Shown: positions 8,898 through 19,654 of the stretch, in pieces
Numbering within the stretch: position 1 is the first letter of the stretch
How the letters are laid out: each line of letters opens with the position of its first letter
Assembly: GCA_030147805.1 (NCBI GenBank)
Contig: JASBUR010000061.1
Location: 1-39,123, forward strand
Direction of reading: 5' to 3'
DNA length: 39,123 nt
Source: Sphingomonadaceae bacterium
GTDB taxonomy: Bacteria > Pseudomonadota > Alphaproteobacteria > Sphingomonadales > Sphingomonadaceae
Notes under the pieces: model-generated
Told to the model about the DNA's origin: nothing
The model's input: only the letters and a program-made list of their open reading frames with translations
The model's database searches: none
Program-made: the position numbers and the translations under genes

Positions 8898-9806
8898 ATG
8901 TCTGATACCGCCCCCGCGATCCGCGTCCGCAAGCCCGACTGGCTGCGCGTCCGCGCCCCGACCAGCACCGGCTTCGCCGAGACGCGCAAGCTCATGCGCC
9001 GCCTCAACCTCAACACCGTGTGCGAGGAAGCGGCCTGCCCGAACATCGGCGAGTGCTGGACGCAGAAACATGCGACGGTGATGATCCTCGGCGACACCTG
9101 CACGCGCGCCTGCGCCTTCTGCAACGTCAAGACCGGCATGCCGCGCCCCGTCGACCTGCTCGAGCCGGTTCACGTCGCCGAGGCGGCGGGCGAGCTGGGC
9201 CTCGAACATATCGTCATCACCAGCGTCGATCGCGACGACCTGCCCGACGGCGGCGCCTCGCAGTTCGTCAAGGTGATCCGCGAGCTCCGCGCCCGCGCGC
9301 CGAAAACGACGATCGAGATTCTGACCCCCGACTTCCGCAACAAGGCCGACGCCGCCGTCCAGGCGATCGTCGAGGCGCGGCCCGACGTCTACAATCATAA
9401 TCTCGAGACGGTGCCGCGGCTGTATCCGACGATCCGCCCCGGCGCGCGCTATTATCATTCGCTGCGGCTGCTCGAATCGGTGAAGAAGCTCGACCCGACG
9501 ATCTTCACCAAGTCGGGCGTGATGGTGGGCCTCGGCGAGCAGCGGCTCGAGCTGCACCAGGTGATGGACGACATGCGGTCGGCCGACATCGATTTCCTCA
9601 CGATCGGCCAATATCTCCAGCCGACGCCACGCCACGCCAAGGTCGAGGAGTTCGTCACCCCCGACACCTTCCGCGCCTATGGGTCGATCGCGCGGGCGAA
9701 GGGCTTCCTGCTGGTGGCAGCGACGCCGCTCACCCGGTCGAGCTACCACGCCGGCGCCGACTTCGAGCGGATGCGCGCGGCACGGATGGCCCAGATCGGT
9801 GCCTAG
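8898..9806 (+). CDS. lipA: Lipoyl synthase
   Basis: Radical SAM enzyme that inserts two sulfur atoms into octanoyl groups on the E2 subunits of 2-oxoacid dehydrogenases and the glycine cleavage H protein. 302 residues. Both iron-sulfur motifs are present: the auxiliary-cluster [12 protein letters not shown] (C-x4-C-x5-C) and the SAM-cluster CTRACAFC (C-x3-C-x2-C). The conserved C-terminal RSSY, whose serine ligates the auxiliary cluster, is also present. The ATG at 8898 gives [18 protein letters not shown]. The downstream coq10-like gene overlaps its stop by 8 nt. Confidence 0.97.
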   Translation: MSDTAPAIRVRKPDWLRVRAPTSTGFAETRKLMRRLNLNTVCEEAACPNIGECWTQKHATVMILGDTCTRACAFCNVKTGMPRPVDLLEPVHVAEAAGELGLEHIVITSVDRDDLPDGGASQFVKVIRELRARAPKTTIEILTPDFRNKADAAVQAIVEARPDVYNHNLETVPRLYPTIRPGARYYHSLRLLESVKKLDPTIFTKSGVMVGLGEQRLELHQVMDDMRSADIDFLTIGQYLQPTPRHAKVEEFVTPDTFRAYGSIARAKGFLLVAATPLTRSSYHAGADFERMRAARMAQIGA

Positions 9807-10266
9807 GCACGCCGAGACGCGCCATCTGCCCTACACGCCGGTGCAGATGTTCGACATGGTCGCCGACGTCGCCCGCTACGACGAATTCCTGCCGTGGGTG
9901 ATCGGCGTGCGCGTGCGGTCGCAGAGTGAGACGGCGCTGGTCGCCGACCTCGTCGTCGGCTTCAAGATGCTGCGCGAGACCTTCACCTCGCGCGTGACGC
10001 TCGAACGGCCGCGCCACGTCCACGTCGACTATCTCGAAGGCCCGCTGAAGCATCTGTTCAACGACTGGGTGTTCGAGGAGGCCCCCGACGGCGGCACGCT
10101 CGTCCACTTCGAGGTCGATTTCGAATTCCGCTCGCGGATGTTCGAGGCGCTCGCCGGCGCGGTGTTCGCCGAGGCGCTGAAGAAGATGATCGGTGCGTTC
10201 GAAAGCCGGGCGCAGCAGCTCTACGGCGCGGGCATCAGCAGTTCGAGCGCGCAGCGCACCGCCTGA
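9799..10266 (+). CDS. Coq10/RatA-type START-domain protein
   Basis: 155 residues of the SRPBCC fold: [26 protein letters not shown] at the N-terminus and the long C-terminal helix [25 protein letters not shown] are typical. The mitochondrial relative Coq10 binds and chaperones ubiquinone for respiration, while the E. coli relative RatA was described as a ribosome-association toxin; next to lipA in an alphaproteobacterium the ubiquinone role is the better guess. The start is taken as GTG 9799, overlapping the lipA stop, which gives a normal-length N-terminus. The last 46 nt overlap the end of cinA on the opposite strand. Confidence 0.88.
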   Translation: MPRHAETRHLPYTPVQMFDMVADVARYDEFLPWVIGVRVRSQSETALVADLVVGFKMLRETFTSRVTLERPRHVHVDYLEGPLKHLFNDWVFEEAPDGGTLVHFEVDFEFRSRMFEALAGAVFAEALKKMIGAFESRAQQLYGAGISSSSAQRTA

Positions 10267-10721
10267 TCGCGGACGCCGCTGCGGCCGAGATCGCCGAACT
10301 GGCGCTGGTCGGCGACGATTTCCTTGGGGTCGGCACCGCGGCGCGCCCGCGCGAACACCACCGTGCCGACCGGCTTCTTGTCGCTCCCGCCGCCCGGCCC
10401 GGCGACGCCGGTGATCGCGACGGCGACGTCGGCATCGCTCTTCGCCAGCGCCCCCTGCGCCATCGCCCAGGCGACGGCGATCGACACCGCGCCGAAGGTG
10501 TCGATGATCTCGGGGCTGACGCCCAGCATCTGCGTCTTCGCCTGGTTCGAATAGGTGACGAAGCCGCGGTCGAAGACGTCGGACGAGCCGGGAATCTCGG
10601 TGAGCGCGCCGGCGACGAGCCCCCCCGTGCAGCTTTCGGCGACCGCGAGCATCTTGCCCGCGGCGCGATTGGCATTGATCACCGCTTCGGCGAGCTTGAG
10701 CAGGTCCGGTTCGAAGGTCAT
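10221..10721 (-). CDS. CinA-family protein, nicotinamide-nucleotide amidohydrolase (PncC) domain only
   Basis: 166 residues, corresponding to the C-terminal CinA domain alone; the N-terminal MoaB/COG1058 domain of full CinA is absent. The PncC activity deamidates nicotinamide mononucleotide to nicotinate mononucleotide in NAD recycling. [22 protein letters not shown] (about 29-50), with its catalytic Ser, and the later [12 protein letters not shown] are family hallmarks. Its ATG overlaps the ispDF stop (ATGA), so it is translationally coupled to ispDF. Its 3' end overlaps the coq10-like gene convergently by 46 nt. Confidence 0.92.
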   Translation of the reverse strand: MTFEPDLLKLAEAVINANRAAGKMLAVAESCTGGLVAGALTEIPGSSDVFDRGFVTYSNQAKTQMLGVSPEIIDTFGAVSIAVAWAMAQGALAKSDADVAVAITGVAGPGGGSDKKPVGTVVFARARRGADPKEIVADQRQFGDLGRSGVRDQAVRCALELLMPAP

Positions 10722-11872
10722 GGCCTCTCCTCGTTCGGCACGCGCACCGTCGCCACCGCCTGCGCCGCGATCCCTTCGCCGCGCCCGGTGAAGCCCAGCG
10801 CCTCGGTCGTCGTCGCCTTGACGCTCACCGCCGCGACGCCGATTCCCAGAATGTCGGCGATGCGTTGCCGCATTGCGTCACGATGCGGCCCGACCTTGGG
10901 GCGTTCGGCGATGATCGTCACGTCGACATGATCGATACGCGCGCCCCGCGCCGCGACGCGCGCCGCGGCATGCGCGAGGAAGCGGTCGGACGACGCCCCC
11001 TTCCATTGCGGATCGCTCGGCGGGAAATGCTGACCGATATCGCCGTCGCCGATCGTGCCGAGGATCGCGTCGGTAAGCGCGTGCAGCCCGACGTCGGCGT
11101 CGGAATGGCCGATGACCCCCTGGCGGTGCGGCACCCGGATGCCGCACAGCCAGAGGTGGTCGCCGGGGCCGAAGCGATGGACGTCGAAGCCCATGGCGGT
11201 GCGCGACGTCATGGCGCCCGCCAGCGCCGCCTCGGCGCGGGCGAAATCGCCCGGCGTGGTGAGTTTGACATTGGCTTCCTCTCCTTCGACCAGTGCGACG
11301 TGCCCGCCCGCGGCGCGCAGGACCGCCGCGTCGTCGGTGGCCCCCGCGGCGGCCGACCGATGCGCGGCGCGGATGAGGTCGAAACGAAAGCCCTGCGGCG
11401 TCTGCACGCGGTACAGGCCGTCGCGATCGACCTCGGCCTCGACGTGGCTGCCGCCGCGCCGCAGGCTGTCGCTGACGGGCAGGGCAGGGACAGCCCCCTC
11501 GTCATGCGCCAGGGCGTCGAGGACGCGGTCGATCACCGCTGCGGCAACGAAGCAGCGCGCCGCATCGTGGATCAGCACCCGGTCGGCATCGATCGCTTCG
11601 AGCCCGAGCCGCACCGACTCCTGCCGCGTCGCGCCGCCGGCGAGGGGCTCGGGGAGGGAGAGGCCGGCGGTCGCAGCGTCGTAGAGGGCGCGATCGGCCG
11701 GGTTGATCACCACCTGGACGGCGTCGACGCGCGGATGATCGAGGAACGCGGCAAGCGTCCGGCGCAGCACCGACTGGCCGCCGACCTGGCGATATTGCTT
11801 GGGAAGGCCTTCGCCGGCGCGCTGGCCGCGGCCGGCGGCAACGATGAGCGCGAGGGTGGCGGGGCGCGGCAT
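10718..11872 (-). CDS. ispDF: Bifunctional IspD/IspF: MEP cytidylyltransferase and MECDP synthase
   Basis: Two steps of the MEP isoprenoid pathway in one 384-residue chain. The N-terminal IspD domain (1-225) has the nucleotide loop AAGRGQR, LPKQY, and VLIHDAARC. The C-terminal IspF domain (about 228-384) has the metal-binding [25 protein letters not shown], and the [15 protein letters not shown] tail. The intervening IspE step is not encoded nearby. Fusion is well known in alphaproteobacteria. The gene is divergent from dusB with an 85-nt gap and co-transcribed with cinA downstream. Confidence 0.96.
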   Translation of the reverse strand: MPRPATLALIVAAGRGQRAGEGLPKQYRQVGGQSVLRRTLAAFLDHPRVDAVQVVINPADRALYDAATAGLSLPEPLAGGATRQESVRLGLEAIDADRVLIHDAARCFVAAAVIDRVLDALAHDEGAVPALPVSDSLRRGGSHVEAEVDRDGLYRVQTPQGFRFDLIRAAHRSAAAGATDDAAVLRAAGGHVALVEGEEANVKLTTPGDFARAEAALAGAMTSRTAMGFDVHRFGPGDHLWLCGIRVPHRQGVIGHSDADVGLHALTDAILGTIGDGDIGQHFPPSDPQWKGASSDRFLAHAAARVAARGARIDHVDVTIIAERPKVGPHRDAMRQRIADILGIGVAAVSVKATTTEALGFTGRGEGIAAQAVATVRVPNEERP

Positions 11873-11914
11873 GGCGGCGCTCTTACCGCGCCCGCGCCTT
11901 GCCGAACAGGGCCA

Positions 11915-11931
11915 TTGGCTCTATCTGCCAA
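11915..11931. promoter_or_regulatory. TTGGC-N7-GCCAA inverted repeat between ispDF and dusB
   Basis: Perfect 5-bp arms TTGGC (11915-11919) and GCCAA (11927-11931) in the only divergent gap of this block. It lies 27 nt before the dusB start and 43 nt from the ispDF start, where a promoter or operator is expected; an AT-rich CATTTTTAAG follows. The arms are short, so this may be chance. Confidence 0.25.
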
Positions 11932-11957
11932 GCCTCATTTTTAAGCAGATCGAGCCC

Positions 11958-12956
11958 ATGCCCAAGCTGTCGCCCATCGCCATCGGCCCGATCCGGATCG
12001 ACGAGCCGGTGATCCTCGCGCCGATGACCGGCGTCACCGACCTGCCGTTCCGGCGGCTGGTCAAGCGCTACGGCGCCGGCCTGACGGTCACCGAGATGAT
12101 CGCCAGCCAGGCGATGGTGCGCGAGACGCGCCAGTCGATCCAGAAATGCGCCTGGGACCCGATCGAGGAGCCGGTATCGATGCAGCTCGCCGGCTGCGAG
12201 CCCGGCGTAATGGCCGAGGCGGCGAAGCTCAACGAGGACCGCGGCGCGGCGATCATCGACATCAACAAGGGCTGCCCGGTGAAGAAGGTCGTCAACGGCG
12301 ACGCCGGCTCGGCGCTGATGCGCGACCTGCCGCTCGCCGCGGCGATCATCGACGCCACCGTCAAGGCGGTGAAGGTGCCGGTGACGCTCAAGATGCGGAT
12401 GGGCTGGGACCATTCGAGCCTCAACGCCCCCGAGCTGGCGCGCATCGCCGAGGACCTCGGCATCCAGCTGATCACCGTCCACGGCCGCACGCGCTGCCAG
12501 CTCTACAAAGGCACCGCCGACTGGGCGTTCGTTCGCAACGTCAAGAACGCGACGCGGCTGCCGGTCGTCGTCAATGGCGACATCTGCACGCTCGACGACG
12601 TCGACGCGGCGCTCGCACAATCGGGCGCCGACGCGGTGATGATCGGCCGCGGCGCCTATGGCAGGCCGTGGCTGCTCGGCCAGGCGATGGCCTGGCTGGC
12701 GCGCGGCGAGCGCCTCGCCGACCCGTCGCTCGCCGAGCAATATGACCTCATCGTCGAACATTACGACATGATGCTGTCGCACTATGGCACGCTCAATGGC
12801 GTCAACCTCATGCGCAAGCATCTGGGCTGGTATACCAAGGGCTTGCCGCAGTCGGCCGAGTTCCGGCATCAGGTCAACCAGCAGGAAGATCCGCAGCGCG
12901 TGCTGGCGATGGTCGAGCATTTCTACGCGCCGTACCGGTTGCGGGCCGCCGCGTGA
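11958..12956 (+). CDS. dusB: tRNA-dihydrouridine synthase, DusB/NifR3 type
   Basis: FMN-dependent reduction of uridine to dihydrouridine in tRNA. 332 residues: the flavin-binding [14 protein letters not shown] near the N-terminus, the catalytic cysteine in NKGCPVKKV (about 108-116), the phosphate-binding KMRMGWD, TVHGRTR and the C-terminal [10 protein letters not shown] are all present. It was named nifR3 because it precedes ntrB in purple bacteria. The same arrangement is seen here, with the ntrB GTG overlapping its stop. The ATG at 11958 gives a standard N-terminus. Confidence 0.96.
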   Translation: MPKLSPIAIGPIRIDEPVILAPMTGVTDLPFRRLVKRYGAGLTVTEMIASQAMVRETRQSIQKCAWDPIEEPVSMQLAGCEPGVMAEAAKLNEDRGAAIIDINKGCPVKKVVNGDAGSALMRDLPLAAAIIDATVKAVKVPVTLKMRMGWDHSSLNAPELARIAEDLGIQLITVHGRTRCQLYKGTADWAFVRNVKNATRLPVVVNGDICTLDDVDAALAQSGADAVMIGRGAYGRPWLLGQAMAWLARGERLADPSLAEQYDLIVEHYDMMLSHYGTLNGVNLMRKHLGWYTKGLPQSAEFRHQVNQQEDPQRVLAMVEHFYAPYRLRAAA

Positions 12957-14055
12957 GCCCGCTTGCATCGCCGGCCTATACGCGGGCGATACCCAATGCT
13001 GCCGACGTCCTGAGCTTCCTGCCGACCCCGGTCCTCATCATCGACCCCGACGGCCGCATCGCGCAGGCGAACATCGCCGCCGAAAGCCTGTTCAACACCT
13101 CGCAGTCGGCGCTGCGCGACCGCGGCTGGGACGCGCTGCTCGCCGCCGATAGCCCGTTCCGCTCGCTGCTCGCCGAGGCGACGGGCGGCGAGGGCAATTT
13201 CGCCGCCTACGACCTCGACCTCAACCTCGTCGGCGGCACGCGCTTTCGCGCCGACGTGCTGATCGCGCCGATCGGCGACCATCCGGGCTGGCTGACGGTG
13301 GCGCTGCAGACGCGCGCAGTGGCGTCGCTCGTCGACCGCCAGCTCGTCCACCAGGGCGCCGCCCGCTCCGCGGTCGGCGTTGCGGCGATGCTGGCGCACG
13401 AGATCAAGAACCCGCTGTCGGGCATCCGCGGCGCAGCGCAGCTGCTGGCGCACAATCTCGACGAGGACGGCCGCGAGCTGACCGACCTCGTCTGCACCGA
13501 GGTCGACCGCATCCGCAATCTCGTCGACCGGATGGAGAGCTTTACCGACACGCGCCGCGTCGAGCGCGCGCCCGAGAATATCCACGCCGTGCTCGGCCAC
13601 GTCCGTCGCGTCGCCGAACAGGGCTTCGCGCGCGGCGTGACCTTCCGCGAGCGCTATGACCCGTCGCTGCCGCCGGTGCTCGGCAACCGCGATGCGCTGG
13701 TGCAGGTATTCCTCAATCTGGTGAAGAATGCCGCCGAAGCCGTTGAGGCAGGCGGAGAAATCATGATTACGACCGCCTACCGTCACGGCCTGCGCGTTGC
13801 GGTGAAGGGCTCCGAGCGCCGCGTTTCGGTGCCGCTCGAGGTGTGCGTGATCGACAATGGTCCGGGGGCGCCCGCCGACATGGAGGAGCATCTGTTCGAC
13901 CCCTTCGTCACCTCGAAGCGGTCGAGCCAGGGGCTGGGGCTGGCGCTCGTCGCCAAGATCATCGGCGAGCATGGCGGCATCGTCGAATATGAGCGTACGC
14001 AGGTGCCGCCGCGCACCATCTTCCGCGTGCTGCTGCCGATGCAGGACGGCAAGTC

Positions 14056-14059
<4 letters not shown>
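12953..14059 (+). CDS. ntrB: Nitrogen regulation sensor histidine kinase NtrB
   Basis: Cytoplasmic kinase that phosphorylates NtrC under nitrogen limitation, normally controlled by the PII protein GlnB. 368 residues: a PAS domain (about 15-120), HisKA with His149 in [19 protein letters not shown], and an ATPase domain with the N box [15 protein letters not shown] and SQGLGLAL. No membrane segment. The GTG start overlaps the dusB stop (GTGA) and the stop overlaps the ntrC start (ATGA), giving a tightly coupled operon. Confidence 0.95.
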
Positions 14060-15510
<1,451 letters not shown>

Positions 15511-15570
15511 AGAGTCACGTCCGGGCAACAATGTGTTTAACGGGCCACGAACTTTGCTAGTCTGGGCGCG

Positions 15571-17838
15571 ATGACGCCGCCCGTTCCCTCCGGAGCTACT
15601 TCGCGCAGATGGCGCATGCTGCGCCGGCGTTTCAATCGCTGGGTGTCGCGCGTCGACCTCTACCCGCGGCTCGAGATCGGCTTCGCCGTCGTCGCGATCG
15701 CGCTGGGCTTTGCGGGCTATGCCGTCCTGACCGGCGAGCGCGCGCCCGCCGAGGGCTTCGACCCGTGGATGGTGACGCTGCTGCTCGTTGCCATCCTGCT
15801 GCCGCTGATGGGGCTGATCGTATTGATCGCGCGGCGCTTCGCGATCCTGCTCAGCAAGCGCCGCGAAGGGCAGGCGGGGGCGCGGCTGCATGTGCGGCTC
15901 GTCGCGCTGTTCGCGGCGATCGCGGCGGTACCGACGCTGCTCGTCGTGGTGTTCGCCTCGCTGCTGTTCCAGTTCGGCGTACAATTCTGGTTTTCCGACC
16001 GCGCGCGCACCGTGCTCGAGAATGCCGACCGCGTCGCGCAGGCCTATGTCCAGGAGAACAAGCAGCGCATCGTCGGCGATATCCTGCCGATGGCCGCCGA
16101 TCTGCGCGCCAACACCGAACAATTCGGGCTGCTCAGCGAGGATTTCAGCGACAATCTCGACCTGCAGGTTCTCTATCGCAACCTGACCGAGGCGGCGGTG
16201 TTCTCGCCGCAGGGCAACGACTACATCGTCTATGCGGCCTCGGGGCTCGACGGCCGGCCGCTCGAGGATCGCATCCTGTCGATCGACCTCCAGCGCGCGC
16301 GCTCGGGCGAGGCGGTGGTGATCGCCAGCGCCGGCGACCGCGTCGAGGCGCTGGCGCGCATCGACCCGATCTTCGAGCGCTACGTCTACGTCAGCCGCAA
16401 GGTCTCGCCGCAGGTGCTCAACCAGGTGGCGCGGACGCAGAATGCGCTCAGCGAGTATAAGTCGCTGATCGAGCGCTCGCGCGGCATGCAGTGGCGCTTC
16501 AACCTGATGCTCGTCGTGGTGTCGCTGCTGATCCTCGCGGCAGCGATCTGGTTCGCGCTGTGGCTCGCCAACCGGCTGGTCGCGCCGGTCAGCCGCCTGG
16601 CGCACGCCGCCGAGCGCGTCGGCGCCGGCGATTTCGCGGCGCGCGTACCGGTGCGCGGCAGCCCCGACGAGCTCGGCACGCTGGCGCGCACCTTCAACCG
16701 CATGACGACGCAGCTGCAGGCGCAGAAGAATGCGCTGGTCAGCGCCAACGAACAGCTCGACCGCCGCCGCGAGTTCACCGAGGCCGTGCTGTCGCGCGTC
16801 TCGGCGGGCGTGCTGTCGATCGATACCGACGGTATCATCCGCATCGCCAACCAGTCGGCGGCCGAGCTGCTCGAACGCGAGACGTCGGCGCTGACCAACA
16901 AGTCGCTGACGCAGGCGGTGCCCGAACTCACCGAGCTGCTCGACGAGGCGGCGGCGGCGGGTCATTCGCGCGGCGAGGCGCGCATCGTGCGCGGTACCGA
17001 GACGCAGACGCTCGCGGTGCAGGTCGCCGCCTTCGCCGCCGGCTTCGTGCTGACCTTCGACGACATCAGCCAGCAGCTCGCCGACCAGCGCCGCGCCGCC
17101 TGGGCCGACGTCGCACGGCGCATCGCACACGAGATCAAGAACCCGCTGACGCCGATTCAGCTCTCCGCCGAGCGGCTGCAGCGCAAATATGCCAAGCAGA
17201 TCCACGAGGATCCCGAGACCTTCGCCAGCCTGACCAGCACGATCATCCGCCAGGTCGGCGACCTACGGCGCATGGTCGACGAATTCTCGTCGTTCGCGCG
17301 GATGCCCAAGCCGGTGTTCCGCCCCGAGCCGGTGCTCGACATCGTGCGCCAGGCGCTGTTCATGCAGGAGGTCGCCCATCCCGGGATGAGCTTCACGCTC
17401 GACGTGCCCGAGGCGCTGCCGGTGCTGATCTGCGACCGGCGCCAGCTCGCGCAGGCGTTGACCAACCTGCTGAAGAACGCTGCCGAAGCGGTGGCGGCAC
17501 GGCAGGAGCGCGAGGGCGGGGAGGGGCGGGTGCGGCTGTCGATCGAACCCGGTGCCCAGCGGCTGGTCATCGCGGTCGTCGACAACGGCATCGGGCTGCC
17601 GTCCGATTTGCGTGATCGCCTCACCGAGCCCTATGTGACGACGCGAGCGCGCGGCACCGGGCTCGGCCTCGCGATCGTCAAGAAGATCGTCGAGGAACAT
17701 GGCGGCACGCTCGACCTCGCCGACGCGCCAGGTGGCGGCACCACCGCGCGGATGTGCTTCGACCTCAAGGCGCTGGTCGAGCGAATGGAAATGGTCGAGG
17801 GCGGCGAGATGCCTGAGCCGAAACGGGGACAGGGCTGA
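15571..17838 (+). CDS. ntrY: Membrane sensor histidine kinase NtrY
   Basis: 755 residues. Three N-terminal hydrophobic helices (about 36-53, 68-90, 108-135), a periplasmic sensing region (about 140-305), and a fourth helix (about 309-332) are followed by HAMP (RLAHAAERVGAGDFAARVPV and onward), a PAS domain (about 400-505), HisKA with His520 in [16 protein letters not shown], and an ATPase domain (NLLKNAAEAV, DNGIGLPSD, GTGLGLAIVKKI). In alphaproteobacteria NtrYX affects nitrogen metabolism, redox response and envelope properties; the signal sensed is uncertain. ntrX starts 1 nt after its stop. Confidence 0.95.
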   Translation: MTPPVPSGATSRRWRMLRRRFNRWVSRVDLYPRLEIGFAVVAIALGFAGYAVLTGERAPAEGFDPWMVTLLLVAILLPLMGLIVLIARRFAILLSKRREGQAGARLHVRLVALFAAIAAVPTLLVVVFASLLFQFGVQFWFSDRARTVLENADRVAQAYVQENKQRIVGDILPMAADLRANTEQFGLLSEDFSDNLDLQVLYRNLTEAAVFSPQGNDYIVYAASGLDGRPLEDRILSIDLQRARSGEAVVIASAGDRVEALARIDPIFERYVYVSRKVSPQVLNQVARTQNALSEYKSLIERSRGMQWRFNLMLVVVSLLILAAAIWFALWLANRLVAPVSRLAHAAERVGAGDFAARVPVRGSPDELGTLARTFNRMTTQLQAQKNALVSANEQLDRRREFTEAVLSRVSAGVLSIDTDGIIRIANQSAAELLERETSALTNKSLTQAVPELTELLDEAAAAGHSRGEARIVRGTETQTLAVQVAAFAAGFVLTFDDISQQLADQRRAAWADVARRIAHEIKNPLTPIQLSAERLQRKYAKQIHEDPETFASLTSTIIRQVGDLRRMVDEFSSFARMPKPVFRPEPVLDIVRQALFMQEVAHPGMSFTLDVPEALPVLICDRRQLAQALTNLLKNAAEAVAARQEREGGEGRVRLSIEPGAQRLVIAVVDNGIGLPSDLRDRLTEPYVTTRARGTGLGLAIVKKIVEEHGGTLDLADAPGGGTTARMCFDLKALVERMEMVEGGEMPEPKRGQG

Positions 17839-17839
17839 C

Positions 17840-19246
17840 ATGGCATTGGACATCCTCATCGTCGATGACGAGGCGGACATTCGCGAGCTGATCGCCGGCG
17901 TCCTCCAGGACGAGGGCTACGGCACGCGCACCGCCGCGAACAGCGACGAGGCGCTGGCGGCGCTGCGCGAACGCCGCCCGTCGCTGCTGGTGCTCGACAT
18001 CTGGCTGCAGGGATCGAAGATCGACGGGATCGAGCTGCTCGAGCAGGTCAAGGACAGCGATCCGACGCTGCCGGTGATCATCATCTCGGGCCATGGCAAC
18101 ATCGAGACCGCGGTCGCAGCGATCAAGCGCGGCGCCTATGACTTCATCGAAAAACCGTTCCAGGCCGACCAGTTGCTGCTGGCGGTTCAGCGCGCGACCG
18201 AAACCGAGCGGCTGAAGCGCGAGAATGAGGAGCTGCGCATCCGCGCCGGCGTCGACACCGAACTGTCGGGCGGCTCGGCGACGATCAACAACGTCCGCGC
18301 CACCATCAAGCGGGTTGCCGTCACCGGCAGCCGTGTGCTGATCACCGGGCCTGCCGGCGCCGGCAAGGAAGTCGCGGCGCGGCTGCTCCACCAATGGTCG
18401 TCGCGCACCGACGCGCCCTTCGTCGTCGTCTCGGCAGCGCGGATGACGCCCGAACGCGTCGAGGAGGAGCTGTTCGGCCGCGAGGACGGCGGATCGCTGG
18501 CCCGGACCGGGCTGTTCGAACAGGCGCACGGCGGCACCTTGTTCCTCGACGAGGTCGCCGACATGCCGCTGACCACGCAGGGCAAGATCCTGCGCGTGCT
18601 CACCGACCAGGTGTTCCAGCGGGTCGGGGGACAGCATAATGTGCGCGTCGACGTGCGCGTGATCAGCTCGACGGCGCGCGACCTGGCGCAGGAGATTGCC
18701 GCCGGCCGCTTTCGCGAGGATCTCTATTACCGACTGAACGTCGTGCCGGTGCGCATCCCGCCGCTGCAGGAACGGCGCGAGGACGTTGCCGACCTGGTCA
18801 CCTATTTCCTGGCGCGCTTCGCCTCCGAGCGGCGACTGCCGACGCCGTCGATCAGCGACGACACCATTGCCGCGCTGCAGGCCTATGACTGGCCGGGGAA
18901 CGTCCGCCAGCTGCGCAACGTCGTCGAGCGCACGCTGATCCTGACGCCGCCCGAACGCATCGGCCGCATCGAGATCGATATGCTGCCCGCCGAGGTGACC
19001 AGCGAGCCGGCGAAGCTGTTTCCCAATCAGGCGGCACGCTCGATCATGGGGACGCCGCTGCGCGAGGCGCGCGAGGCGTTCGAGCGCGAGTATCTGCGCG
19101 TCCAGATCCGCCGCTTCTCGGGCAACATCTCGCGCACCGCCGCCTTCATCGGCATGGAGCGCTCGGCGCTGCACCGCAAACTGAAGGCGCTCGGGCTGAC
19201 CGACGGGGCACGCGACGGCGACGAGGGCGAAGAGCCGATCATCTGA
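17840..19246 (+). CDS. ntrX: Response regulator NtrX, AAA+ type without GAFTGA loop
   Basis: 468 residues. Receiver domain with phospho-acceptor Asp53 (VLDIWLQG), AAA+ domain with Walker A GPAGAGKE (170-177) and Walker [14 protein letters not shown], and a Fis-type HTH near the end ([26 protein letters not shown]). Where NtrC has GAFTGA, this protein has [12 protein letters not shown] (213-224), so it should not remodel sigma-54 holoenzyme in the usual way. That is a known trait of alphaproteobacterial NtrX, which is thought to act with sigma-70 promoters or as a repressor/activator. The ATG is 1 nt after the ntrY stop. Confidence 0.95.
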   Translation: MALDILIVDDEADIRELIAGVLQDEGYGTRTAANSDEALAALRERRPSLLVLDIWLQGSKIDGIELLEQVKDSDPTLPVIIISGHGNIETAVAAIKRGAYDFIEKPFQADQLLLAVQRATETERLKRENEELRIRAGVDTELSGGSATINNVRATIKRVAVTGSRVLITGPAGAGKEVAARLLHQWSSRTDAPFVVVSAARMTPERVEEELFGREDGGSLARTGLFEQAHGGTLFLDEVADMPLTTQGKILRVLTDQVFQRVGGQHNVRVDVRVISSTARDLAQEIAAGRFREDLYYRLNVVPVRIPPLQERREDVADLVTYFLARFASERRLPTPSISDDTIAALQAYDWPGNVRQLRNVVERTLILTPPERIGRIEIDMLPAEVTSEPAKLFPNQAARSIMGTPLREAREAFEREYLRVQIRRFSGNISRTAAFIGMERSALHRKLKALGLTDGARDGDEGEEPII

Positions 19247-19401
19247 CGTCCTATTCCACCGGTCCGGCGCCTTTTCGGATTGTCCGCTAGCGTACCCTTC
19301 GCTACTCCTTGAGTCGGCGCAGGTTCAGCCGCCAACCGCCGACGCCGATCAACGGTGCGGGCGCAAGCCAGTGCAGTTTGCCAAGAACAGAAAGGCCGAA
19401 A

Positions 19402-19650
19402 ATGGCTGATAAATCAAACAACTTGCAGGATGTCTTCCTCAACACGGTGCGCAAGTCGAAGACGCCGGTGACGATGTTCCTCGTCAACGGCGTCAAGCTT
19501 CAGGGCGTCATCACCTGGTTCGACAATTTCTCGGTCCTGCTGCGCCGCGACGGTCATTCGCAGCTGGTCTACAAACATGCGATCTCGACAGTGATGCCGG
19601 CCAGTCCTATCCAGTTGTTCGAAGGGGCGGGGGCCGAAGAAGAGGAATAA
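19402..19650 (+). CDS. hfq: RNA chaperone Hfq
   Basis: 82 residues. Sm-like hexameric protein that pairs small RNAs with mRNAs. Sm1 ([27 protein letters not shown]) and the Sm2 signature [10 protein letters not shown] are both present, and the C-terminus is a short acidic tail (EGAGAEEEE), as in other alphaproteobacteria. The ATG at 19402 has a GAAAGG Shine-Dalgarno site. It follows ntrX after 155 nt, the usual alphaproteobacterial order, and precedes hflX by 4 nt. Confidence 0.97.
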   Translation: MADKSNNLQDVFLNTVRKSKTPVTMFLVNGVKLQGVITWFDNFSVLLRRDGHSQLVYKHAISTVMPASPIQLFEGAGAEEEE

Positions 19651-19654
19651 GCCC

